NCBI GenBank assembly: GCA_913054485.1
Contig: CAJXHQ010000168.1
Span: 1 to 6,845 of the forward strand
Length of the DNA stretch: 6,845 nucleotides
Origin: an uncultured Paracoccaceae bacterium
Lineage (GTDB): Bacteria > Pseudomonadota > Alphaproteobacteria > Rhodobacterales > Rhodobacteraceae
Reading direction: 5' to 3'
This document shows, one piece after another, positions 1-6,082 of the stretch. Position 1 is the first letter of the stretch; each line of letters begins with the position of its first letter. Position numbers and translations under genes: made by a program. The notes under the pieces are model-generated. The model did no database searches, was not told the origin of the DNA, and worked only from the letters and a program-made list of their open reading frames with translations.

Positions 1-648
1 TTGGAGCCGTTCGAGCTGGCCTACAAGAAGGTCGCGGAGCTGACCGAAGTGCTGCGCGCTGATGGCCATAACATCCGCCGGCTGGATCTTGGCGGCGGCC
101 TCGGCATCCCCTACACCCGCGCCAACGAGGCACCGCCGCTGCCCATTGAATATGGCGCGCTGATCAAGAAGACGCTGGGCCATCTGGGCTGCGAGGTCGA
201 GATCGAGCCGGGCCGGCTGATCGCGGGCAACGCCGGGCTGATGGTGTCGAAAGTGATCTACGTGAAATCCGGTGAGGACCGCCAGTTCCTGATCGTGGAT
301 GGCGCGATGAACGATCTGATCCGCCCCGCCATGTATGAGGCTTACCACGACATTGATCCGGTCGTGGAGGCTGAGCCGGGTGTGGAGCGGGTGGAATATG
401 ACATCGTCGGCCCGGTCTGCGAGACCGGCGATACATTCGCCAAGGGCCGTGCCATGGCGCCGCTTAAGGCGGATGATCTGATCGCCTTCCGTTCGGCCGG
501 GGCTTATGGCGCAGTCATGGCGAGCGAGTACAACTCGCGCCCCCTGATCCCCGAGGTTCTGGTGCATGGGGATCAATTCGCGGTTATCCGCCCGCGTCCG
601 ACCTTTGAAGAAATGATAAACCGCGATACCATTCCGGAGTGGCTCTGA
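1..648 (+). CDS. lysA: Diaminopimelate decarboxylase, C-terminal half (5' end outside window)
   Basis: LysA is the PLP-dependent enzyme that decarboxylates meso-2,6-diaminopimelate to L-lysine, the last step of lysine synthesis, in the cytosol. The visible 215 residues carry hallmarks of the fold-type III decarboxylases: the glycine-rich phosphate-binding stretch DLGGGLGIPY (visible residues 29-38), EPGR at 69-72, the DGAMNDLIRPAMY stretch at 100-112, the CETGD motif at 140-144 whose Cys reaches into the partner subunit's active site in the family, and SAGAYG at 165-170 followed by EYNSRP. The family is about 420 residues long, so roughly 200 N-terminal residues, including the PLP-binding lysine, lie upstream. 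The TTG at position 1 is therefore an internal codon and not the start. The gene ends in TGA at 646-648. The DUF4175 gene follows after 41 bases in the same direction, so cotranscription is plausible. Ornithine/arginine decarboxylase is unlikely given the CETGD and C-terminal motifs. Confidence 0.95.
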   Translation: MEPFELAYKKVAELTEVLRADGHNIRRLDLGGGLGIPYTRANEAPPLPIEYGALIKKTLGHLGCEVEIEPGRLIAGNAGLMVSKVIYVKSGEDRQFLIVDGAMNDLIRPAMYEAYHDIDPVVEAEPGVERVEYDIVGPVCETGDTFAKGRAMAPLKADDLIAFRSAGAYGAVMASEYNSRPLIPEVLVHGDQFAVIRPRPTFEEMINRDTIPEWL

Positions 649-656
649 GGCATTCT

Positions 657-701
657 GTTTCGGGCCGATGACCGGAGGCGCTGCCCCATATGGCCCGAAA
701 C
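657..701. promoter_or_regulatory. Inverted repeat spanning the ribosome binding site and start codon of the DUF4175 gene
   Basis: GTTTCGGGCC (657-666) and GGCCCGAAAC (692-701) are perfect 10-bp reverse complements, extendable by one G-U pair (667/691). The 25-base interval holds the only good Shine-Dalgarno sequence, GGAGG at 674-678. The start codon ATG (690-692) sits at the base of the 3' arm. A smaller internal pairing, GGC 677-679 with GCC 683-685, could further cover the ribosome binding site. In RNA this could mask translation initiation; as DNA it could be an operator. There is no T-tract after it, so a simple terminator is unlikely. The repeat is seen directly; the function is inferred. 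Confidence 0.45.
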
Positions 702-2795
702 CCTTGGACCGGCCAGGATAATACATTGCTGAACCGCCTGCGCTGGCCCTTGCGGCTGACGCTGGCGGGGCTGTTTGCCGAACGCGCTCTGCGGGCTTTC
801 TGGCCGTTCGGGTCGGTGGTGATGGTGGCGCTCTCCACGCTGATGCTCGGGTTGCAGGACATACTGCCGGTGCCAGCCGTCTGGACCGGTGCGGTGCTGA
901 CCGTGCTGGCTGCTGGTGCCGCATTGGTCTGGGGCGTGCGCCGGATGCAGCTGCCCACGCGCGGCGAGGCGGTTCTGCGGCTGGACAGAACCCTGCCTGG
1001 CCGGCCAATCAACGCGCTTTTGGACGATCAGGTGATCGGTGCGGGCGATGCCGCTTCAGAAGCACTGTGGCAGGCCCACCAGGCGCGGATGGCGCAGCGG
1101 GCCGCGCAAGCACAGGCTCCGAAACCCGATTTGCAAATCTCTTCCGCCGATCCTTACGCTCTGCGCCATATGGCGCTGCTGGCTTTTGCTGTGGCAGTGA
1201 TTTTCGGGTCGGTCTGGCGCATCAGCACCGTGGCCGAGGCCGCGCAGGGCGGCACTGCGGAATTTGCTGGCCCCGCCTGGGAAGGCTGGCTTGAGCCGCC
1301 GCGCTATACGGGCCTTCCGGCGCTGTATCTGAACGACATGGATGATGCGGATCTTACCGTTCCGGTCAACAGCCGTGTGACCCTGCGTTTTTATGGCCAG
1401 GCCGGAGCACTGACATTGGATGAAACGGTCTCGGGCCGCACCGGTGAACTGCCCTCGGCGGCTGATCCGGAACAGGCCTTCACCATCACCCGCTCCGGGC
1501 ATCTGGCGGTGACGGGCCGCGGCGGGCAGAGCTGGGATGTGGCCGTGATTCCTGATGCTCCGCCGCGGATCGCCCTGACCGGGGTGCCGGAGGTGGAAGC
1601 TGACGGGCTGATGACATTGCCCTTTGAGGCCTCGGATGATTACGGCGTCACCGGCGGCGAGGTGCGGATCACTCTGGACGAAGCGGCAGTGGACCGCCGC
1701 CACGGTCTGGCCGTCGCGCCCGAGCCGCGCGACGCCATCGTGCTGGATCTGCCGCTGCCCCTGTCCGGCGGCCGTGCTGCCTTCACCGACAAGCTGGTCG
1801 AGGATTTCTCGCGCCACCCCTGGGCCAACCTGCCGGTGATCTATACTTTCACCGCCCGGGACGGCGCAGAGCAGAGCAGTTCGGCGGCAGCGCTTCATGC
1901 TGAACTGGCCGCGCGGCGCTTTTTTGATCCTCTGGCGGCCGCCGTAGCCGAACAGCGCCGCGACCTTCTGTGGTCCAAGGCGAATGCGGGCCGTGTGGCC
2001 CAGATCCTGCGCACCGTGTCGCACCGGCCCGAGGGGCTGTTCCGCAGCCATACTGCCTATCTGCGCGCGCGGGTGATCCTGCGGCGGCTGGAGACATACA
2101 CGGCTGCCGGGCTGGCGCTTGAATGGCAGGAGGAAATCGCAGAGGCGCTCTGGGATCTGGCGCTGGAGCTGGAGGAAGGCGACATCGGCGATGCGCTGGA
2201 ACGTCTGCGCCGGGCGCAGGACCGGCTGAGCCAGGCGATGCGCGACGGGGCCAGCGATCAGGAGATTGCCGAGCTGATGCAGGAGCTGCGCGACGCCACC
2301 GAGGACTATATGCGCCAGCTGCAGCGTCAGGCGCAGGCCGAAGGCCAGCAGGATGAGCGGGGCGAAATGCCCGACGGTGCCATGCAGATGACCCAGGACG
2401 ATCTGCAGGCGATGATGGACCGCATCCAGGAGCTGATGGAACAGGGCCGTATGGCCGAGGCCGAACAGGCCCTGCGCGAGCTGCAGGAGCTGATGGAGAA
2501 TATGCGCGTCGCTCAGGGCCAGCCGGGCCAGGGCGGCGGTGAAGGCCAGCAGGCCATGGAAGGCCTGGCCGAGACATTGCGGGAACAGCAGGGCCTGTCG
2601 GATCAGGCCTTCCGCGACTTGCAGGAACAGTTCAACCCCAATGCGCGCGCCGGTGAAAGCCAGGGCAATGAGGGCCGTGACGGCGGCCAGGGCCGCGGTC
2701 AGAGCCATCAGGGCGGCGAAGGCGGCGCGGGGCAGGAGGGCGGTTCCCAGCAGGGGCAGGGCGGCGGCGGCAGCCAGTCCCCGGGCGGCCAGTAG
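690..2795 (+). CDS. DUF4175/TIGR02302 family membrane protein, frame ended early by an in-frame TAG
   Basis: This is a large inner-membrane protein of the TIGR02302/DUF4175 family, whose function is unknown. The 701 residues before the TAG show, in order: hydrophobic segments at about 37-57, 62-84 and 158-177; the family-like WLEPPRYTG at 200-208 opening a presumably periplasmic beta-rich region that includes ASDDYGV at 314-320; a helical, probably coiled-coil region at about 475-548 and 567-607, rich in Glu, Gln, Arg and Leu; and a Gly/Gln-rich low-complexity tail from about 608. The start ATG at 690 has GGAGG at 674-678, 11 bases upstream, slightly far. The family is usually about 850 residues. 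The frame continues after the TAG to give 878 codons in all, counting the TAG, so this product would be truncated unless the stop is read through or is a sequencing error. The gene lies 41 bases after lysA and may share its transcript. Confidence 0.85.
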   Translation: MARNPWTGQDNTLLNRLRWPLRLTLAGLFAERALRAFWPFGSVVMVALSTLMLGLQDILPVPAVWTGAVLTVLAAGAALVWGVRRMQLPTRGEAVLRLDRTLPGRPINALLDDQVIGAGDAASEALWQAHQARMAQRAAQAQAPKPDLQISSADPYALRHMALLAFAVAVIFGSVWRISTVAEAAQGGTAEFAGPAWEGWLEPPRYTGLPALYLNDMDDADLTVPVNSRVTLRFYGQAGALTLDETVSGRTGELPSAADPEQAFTITRSGHLAVTGRGGQSWDVAVIPDAPPRIALTGVPEVEADGLMTLPFEASDDYGVTGGEVRITLDEAAVDRRHGLAVAPEPRDAIVLDLPLPLSGGRAAFTDKLVEDFSRHPWANLPVIYTFTARDGAEQSSSAAALHAELAARRFFDPLAAAVAEQRRDLLWSKANAGRVAQILRTVSHRPEGLFRSHTAYLRARVILRRLETYTAAGLALEWQEEIAEALWDLALELEEGDIGDALERLRRAQDRLSQAMRDGASDQEIAELMQELRDATEDYMRQLQRQAQAEGQQDERGEMPDGAMQMTQDDLQAMMDRIQELMEQGRMAEAEQALRELQELMENMRVAQGQPGQGGGEGQQAMEGLAETLREQQGLSDQAFRDLQEQFNPNARAGESQGNEGRDGGQGRGQSHQGGEGGAGQEGGSQQGQGGGGSQSPGGQ
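2793..2795 (+). other. In-frame amber codon interrupting the DUF4175 gene (codon 702)
   Basis: The codons read GGC GGC CAG TAG CCC GAC GGG CAG. The preceding and following codons are in the same frame and of the same Gln/Gly-rich composition, so the TAG most simply replaces a CAG through one C-to-T change. The true gene ends visible here use TGA (lysA, zinc-ribbon, ftsE, ftsX, plsC) or TAA (the end of this frame at 3324-3326), never TAG. Confidence 0.9.
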
Positions 2796-3326
2796 CCCGA
2801 CGGGCAGCTGGGCGGCGGCCAACAGGATGGGGCCAGCGCTGGTTCGCTGGCCGACCGCCAGCAGGCCCTGCGCGACGAATTGCGCCGCCAGCAGCAGGGG
2901 CTTCCGCTGGGCGGTGAGGAGGGCCGTGCCGCACGCGAGGCACTGGACCGGGCCGGCCGCGCCATGGACGGGGCTGAGGAAGCGCTGCGCCGGGATGATC
3001 TGGCAGGCGCCATCGACAATCAGGCTGACGCCATGGAGGCATTGCGCGAAGGCATGCGAGAACTGGGCGAGGCGCTGGCCCAGCAGCAGGGCCCGGCCAG
3101 CAGCCAGCAGGGCCGCGCTGATGGCGGCCAGACCGGTCAGCGCGACCCGCTGGGGCGCAACCGCCCCGACGGGGAAACAGGAGCTATCGAGGGCGGTGCG
3201 CTCAGCGAAGGCAGTGCCTACCGCCGGGCCTGGGACCTGCTGGAAGAAATCCGCCGCCGATCAGACGAGAGCGGCCGCAGCGAGGGGGAACGCGGTTATC
3301 TGCGCCGCTTGCTCGACCGGTTCTAA
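2796..3326 (+). pseudogene. C-terminal part of the DUF4175 gene, separated by the in-frame TAG
   Basis: This is the direct in-frame continuation of the gene that starts at 690: 176 sense codons followed by TAA at 3324-3326, with no frameshift. It begins with more Gln/Gly-rich sequence (residues after the TAG: PDGQLGGGQQDG), then two helical stretches rich in Ala, Glu and Arg (such as REALDRAGRAMDGAEEALRR and ADAMEALREGMRELGEALAQ). It ends in a basic-acidic tail containing AYRRAWDLLEEIRRRS and the terminus GYLRRLLDRF, which resembles the usual C-terminus of the family. I see no convincing independent start: the first in-frame TTG (2880) lies within a helical region and the first in-frame ATG (2964) is internal. 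The segment is probably translated only if the TAG is suppressed or is an error, or it marks a recent loss of the C-terminus. The intact codon pattern argues against long decay. Confidence 0.75.
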
Positions 3327-3354
3327 ACTGCAGCAAGGGGCTGCGCAAAGACCC

Positions 3355-3382
3355 GGAACACTCGGATTTTCCAGAGTGTTCC
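3355..3382. terminator. Hairpin between convergent genes, probable bidirectional terminator
   Basis: GGAACACTC (3355-3363) and GAGTGTTCC (3374-3382) form a perfect 9-bp stem. GG/CC inside it (3364-3365 with 3371-3372) can add two pairs past a bulged A. It sits 28 bases after the TAA of the DUF4175 frame and 25 bases beyond the stop of the leftward zinc-ribbon gene, the expected place for a shared terminator. The T-tract is weak on both sides (CCTTCT rightward, GGGTCTTTG leftward), so efficiency is uncertain. A smaller 5-bp hairpin (3330-3334 with 3340-3344) precedes it. Confidence 0.6.
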
Positions 3383-3407
3383 CTTCTAAGAATACGCGGA
3401 GTGCCTG

Positions 3408-4292
3408 TCAGTTGGACGTCACCGCCCGTACCTGCCCGTCCAGCCAGATCCGTGCCTGATCAACCAGCGCCACATAGCTGCTGACCGCCGGGTCTGCCTG
3501 CGGCAGAGCCTTGGCGATCTCGGGCGCCTTGGCGTAGATGCCGCCAAGTACAATCGCCAGCAGCAAAACCAGCAGGAAACCACTCCGGAACCCGCCGCCG
3601 CGCCGCTGCGGCGCCGAGGCGCCCTGGGCCGGTGCGGAGGGGGCGGCCGCATCGCTGCTGGCGCGCAGGGTGGAGTTGATCTCTTCAATGTCCGGCAGAA
3701 GGCCGCGGCGCGAGCCTGTCTCTTCGGCTTCGATCTCGGCTGGGTTCTCGCCGCGCATCCGGGCCATGCGGTCGCGGCTCTGGCGGGCGCGGCGGGCACC
3801 TTCGTCAGGCTCGGCCGGTTCCGCGGGTTCAAGCCCCATCTCGGTTTGGCTTTCCAGCCCGCCGCCGGCCCGAAGGTCCGCCTCGCGCGCGGCTTCCTCG
3901 CGCAGGATGCCCGCCAGCGCCGGATCAAGCCGGGGCTTGCTCCGCTCGCGCGGGGCAGAGGCGGGCTGGGCCTCTCCTTCTTCGGGAAAGTCCTCCTCCG
4001 CCTCATCCGCAAACTCATCCGCGAACGGTTCCTGTTCAGGCGCTGGGTCCGGCTCCGGCTCTGGCGCAGGTTCCGGCTCAAGCTCCTCCGCCGCGCCTGT
4101 CGGGCCGGGATCCGGGAAGTCATCAAAGGCAGAAGCTTCGCGCGCGGGCGTCTCAGCCCGGGCCTCCGGTCCAGGGCCGCCTTCAAACCAGGTGTTGCCG
4201 CAGCTCGAGCATTGCACATCGCGGCCCTCGGGCGGGATCACGTCATCGGGCACCTCATATTGTGCCCCGCAATTCGGACATGTCAGCCGCAT
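3408..4292 (-). CDS. Zinc-ribbon (MJ0042-type) single-pass membrane protein
   Basis: The function is not known. The 294-residue product starts with an MJ0042-like zinc ribbon: CPNC (Cys5, Cys8) and CSSCGNTWF (Cys28, Cys31), a four-cysteine site for zinc. A long, probably disordered acidic region follows (about 40-110), rich in Glu, Pro and Asp with an EPEPAPEPEP-like run. Next are short islands that look conserved in roseobacter relatives (LDPALAGILREEAAREADLR at 122-141; LLPDIEEINSTLR at 198-210), an Arg-rich patch (RRGGGFR) and one membrane segment at about 237-254. About 40 residues then lie beyond the membrane. The basic patch before the segment suggests a cytoplasmic N-terminus. The start ATG (4290-4292) is preceded by GAGGAG six bases away (4299-4304) and places the zinc ribbon at the N-terminus. 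The frame is open 62 codons further upstream, but that extension is not protein-like. The gene diverges from ftsE and converges with the DUF4175 gene. Confidence 0.85.
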   Translation of the reverse strand: MRLTCPNCGAQYEVPDDVIPPEGRDVQCSSCGNTWFEGGPGPEARAETPAREASAFDDFPDPGPTGAAEELEPEPAPEPEPDPAPEQEPFADEFADEAEEDFPEEGEAQPASAPRERSKPRLDPALAGILREEAAREADLRAGGGLESQTEMGLEPAEPAEPDEGARRARQSRDRMARMRGENPAEIEAEETGSRRGLLPDIEEINSTLRASSDAAAPSAPAQGASAPQRRGGGFRSGFLLVLLLAIVLGGIYAKAPEIAKALPQADPAVSSYVALVDQARIWLDGQVRAVTSN

Positions 4293-4508
4293 GTGCCACT
4301 CCTCATCCCCACGATCCCCATGCGCCCCGCCGCAGCTGCCGGCAGGTGTTTTTCTAAGGGACCATAGGGGTTTCGCGCGGGACGGGGAAGGGTCAATCGC
4401 GCCGCCCCCGCGGCCCGCGGGGGTGGCGGGGTGTGGCGGCAACAACCGGCCATTGAAACTGTCCTGCTGCTGGGGCACAACGACAGGGAGGCAGACAGGG
4501 GAAATCGC
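4293..4508. other. Divergent intergenic region between the zinc-ribbon gene and ftsE
   Basis: This 216-base stretch must carry the leader of the leftward zinc-ribbon gene, and probably that of the ftsE-ftsX-plsC cluster, because both start here in opposite directions. It contains the zinc-ribbon ribosome binding site (GAGGAG, complement 4299-4304), a strong GC-rich hairpin (4400-4428) and the ftsE ribosome binding site (AGGGGA, 4497-4502). One weak rightward promoter candidate is TTGAAA (4453-4458), a 17-base spacer, then CACAAC (4476-4481); the -10 match is poor. No convincing leftward promoter was found. Confidence 0.6.
4400..4428. promoter_or_regulatory. Very stable GC-rich hairpin upstream of ftsE
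   Basis: Bases 4400-4412 pair with 4416-4428 across a three-base loop (GCC). This gives 13 consecutive pairs, 12 Watson-Crick and one G-U (4404/4424), almost all G-C, with CCCCCGCG facing CGCGGGGG at the core. It lies 80 bases before the ftsE start and about 108 bases before the zinc-ribbon start. There is no T-run on either side, so it is not a standard terminator. It may be a structured leader element, a pause or attenuation site, or a protein-binding palindrome. The structure is seen; the role is inferred. Confidence 0.5.
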
Positions 4509-5186
4509 GTGATCGAGCTGGACAATGTGAGCTACAGTTACGGCGGCGGAGAGCTGCTGTCAGACGTGCAGGTAGAACTGGCAGCAGGCTCCTTCCACTT
4601 TCTGACCGGCCCCTCGGGAGCGGGCAAGACCACCCTGCTGAAGCTCTGCTACGGCGCATTGCATTCCACTGGCGGCCGGGTGCGGGTATTCAACATGGAC
4701 GTCAAGGGCCTGGACCGCGACCAGACCGCCAATCTGCGCCGCCGGGTCGGGGTGGTGCATCAGGACTGCCGCTTTCTGGAGCACTTGCCGGTGATCGAGA
4801 ATATCGCCCTGCCGCTGACCGTGTCGGGCCGCGACACCAATTCCGAGGAAACCAACCTGCGCGAGCTGCTGAACTGGGTCGGGCTGGCCGAACGCGCTGA
4901 TGCGCTGCCCGCGGAGCTGTCCGGCGGCGAACGCCAGCGCGCTGCTCTGGCCCGCTCGGTGATCCTGTCGCCAGAGGTGATCATCGCCGATGAGCCAACG
5001 GGAAATGTGGACTGGGAAATGTCGCAGCGGCTGTTGCAATTGCTGGTAGAGCTGAACCGGATGGGCAAGACGGTCCTGATCGCCACCCACGACCTGAGCC
5101 TGATCCGGGCCGCCAAGAAGCACGTGCAGGCGCGGGTGCTGCGGATTTCCAACCGCGGTGTGCAGCTGGCGGGAGCAGACCTATGA
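4509..5186 (+). CDS. ftsE: Cell division ATP-binding protein FtsE
   Basis: FtsE is the cytoplasmic ATPase of the FtsEX complex, an ABC-type machine that in studied bacteria uses ATP to drive conformational changes controlling peptidoglycan hydrolases at the septum. The 225 residues, normal for the family, contain every ABC motif: Walker A GPSGAGKT (34-41), Q-loop Gln85 (VVHQD), signature LSGGERQR (137-144), Walker B VIIADE (157-162) followed by PTGNVD, and the H-loop His194 (ATHD). The GTG at 4509 is chosen as start because AGGGGA lies six bases upstream and the family-typical N-terminus (MIELDNVSYSY) begins there. An in-frame ATG at 4431 would add 26 unrelated residues. The gene overlaps ftsX by four bases (ATGA), indicating translational coupling. 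LolD-like ABC ATPases share these motifs, but the FtsX gene next to it settles the call. Confidence 0.95.
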   Translation: MIELDNVSYSYGGGELLSDVQVELAAGSFHFLTGPSGAGKTTLLKLCYGALHSTGGRVRVFNMDVKGLDRDQTANLRRRVGVVHQDCRFLEHLPVIENIALPLTVSGRDTNSEETNLRELLNWVGLAERADALPAELSGGERQRAALARSVILSPEVIIADEPTGNVDWEMSQRLLQLLVELNRMGKTVLIATHDLSLIRAAKKHVQARVLRISNRGVQLAGADL

Positions 5187-6082
5187 GCGAGGGGCGCATC
5201 CGCAAGCTGTTCACTGGCGATGCCCAGGCCGACCGTGTGGTGCCGCCCAGCGGCTTCATCGCGCAGCTCACGCTGTTTGTGGCGGGGGCAATGGCTTTCG
5301 TGACCGTTTTTGCCCTGGCCCTGTCGCTGGCCTCGGGCCGGCTGGCGGACCGCTGGGCCTCGGAATTGGCACGTGCCGCCACCCTGCGCATCTCTGCGCC
5401 AGCGGATCAGCGCGCGGCCCAGACCGAAGCGGCGCTGAAGATCCTGCGCCAGACCCCCGGCGTGGCCGAGGCCCGGCCCTTGAGCCGCGCCGAGCAGGCC
5501 GCCCTTCTGGCGCCCTGGTTCGGCTCTGATGCTGGTCTGGAGGCGCTGCCTGTGCCGCAGCTGATCGAGGTGCAGGCTGACAGCAATGGCTATGATGCCC
5601 GCGGGCTGCAGCTGCGGCTGACGGCGGAAGTGCCGGGCGCGGTGCTGGATGATCACGCCCGCTGGCGCGAACCGCTGGTCGAGGCGGCACGCTCGCTGCG
5701 GCTTCTGGGGATTGTTTCGATCCTGCTGATCGGCGGGGCCACAGCGGCGATGATCACGCTGGCGGCCAATGCCGCCCTTGCCGCCAACCAGCAGGTGATC
5801 GAGGTCCTGCGGCTGGTGGGGGCGCTGGACAGCTATATCGCCCATGCCTTTGTGCGCCGCTTCACCCTGCGTGCCCTGTCCGGTGCGGCTGCTGGCGTGG
5901 CCCTGGGCATGATCGGCGTCTGGCTTCTGCCGGAGGCCTCGGACGAGGGCGGCTTCCTGACCGGCTTGGGTTTTCTGGGCTGGCGCTGGCTTCTGCCGCT
6001 GGTTATTCCTCCGCTGGCCGCCCTGGTCGCCTTCATTGCCACCACCCGCGCCGCGAAGACGCGGCTGGAGGAACTGTCCTGA
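5183..6082 (+). CDS. ftsX: Cell division protein FtsX (ABC permease-like subunit)
   Basis: FtsX is the membrane partner of FtsE, passing ATP-driven movement across the inner membrane to periplasmic regulators of septal peptidoglycan hydrolases. The 299-residue product has the expected four membrane segments at about 26-50, 172-196, 228-249 and 267-288. A periplasmic domain of about 120 residues lies between the first and second. The cytoplasmic stretch between the second and third holds VIEVLRLVGALDSYI (205-219), matching the family's characteristic coupling segment. The N-terminal cytoplasmic tail is short (about 25 residues) compared with E. coli FtsX. The ATG at 5183 overlaps the ftsE stop and has GGGAG at 5171-5175, seven bases upstream. 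The stop TGA shares its final A with the plsC ATG. The hydrolase activator this FtsX would contact (an EnvC- or DipM-like protein) is not encoded in the window. Confidence 0.93.
   Translation: MSEGRIRKLFTGDAQADRVVPPSGFIAQLTLFVAGAMAFVTVFALALSLASGRLADRWASELARAATLRISAPADQRAAQTEAALKILRQTPGVAEARPLSRAEQAALLAPWFGSDAGLEALPVPQLIEVQADSNGYDARGLQLRLTAEVPGAVLDDHARWREPLVEAARSLRLLGIVSILLIGGATAAMITLAANAALAANQQVIEVLRLVGALDSYIAHAFVRRFTLRALSGAAAGVALGMIGVWLLPEASDEGGFLTGLGFLGWRWLLPLVIPPLAALVAFIATTRAAKTRLEELS

Noticed and set aside
1056..2822. Long open frame on the reverse strand opposite the DUF4175 gene (588 codons)
   Set aside because: It is a shadow of the high-GC coding strand: its composition is low-complexity Ala/Leu/Gln/Arg, no family motif is seen, and the forward frame has clear family features.
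2539..3459. Forward open frame of 306 codons in another frame, crossing the amber and the hairpin
   Set aside because: It is Arg/Ala/Ser-rich with no recognisable domain and overlaps the well-supported DUF4175 frame. It does not suggest a frameshift, since the original frame stays protein-like on both sides of the TAG.
4361..4396. Leftward promoter made of TTGACC (complement 4391-4396) and TATGGT (complement 4361-4366)
   Set aside because: The spacer would be 24 bases, too long for a sigma-70 promoter. A heat-shock-type reading (CCCCTAT) also has a spacer that is too long.
4293..4478. Upstream extension of the zinc-ribbon gene by 62 codons
   Set aside because: The extension has no ribosome binding site at its ATG, covers the hairpin, has an unstructured composition and would push the zinc ribbon away from the N-terminus.
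3538..4512. Forward open frame of 324 codons opposite the zinc-ribbon gene
   Set aside because: It has a Ser/Gly/Ala-rich shadow composition. The reverse strand has a real zinc ribbon, a ribosome binding site and a membrane segment.
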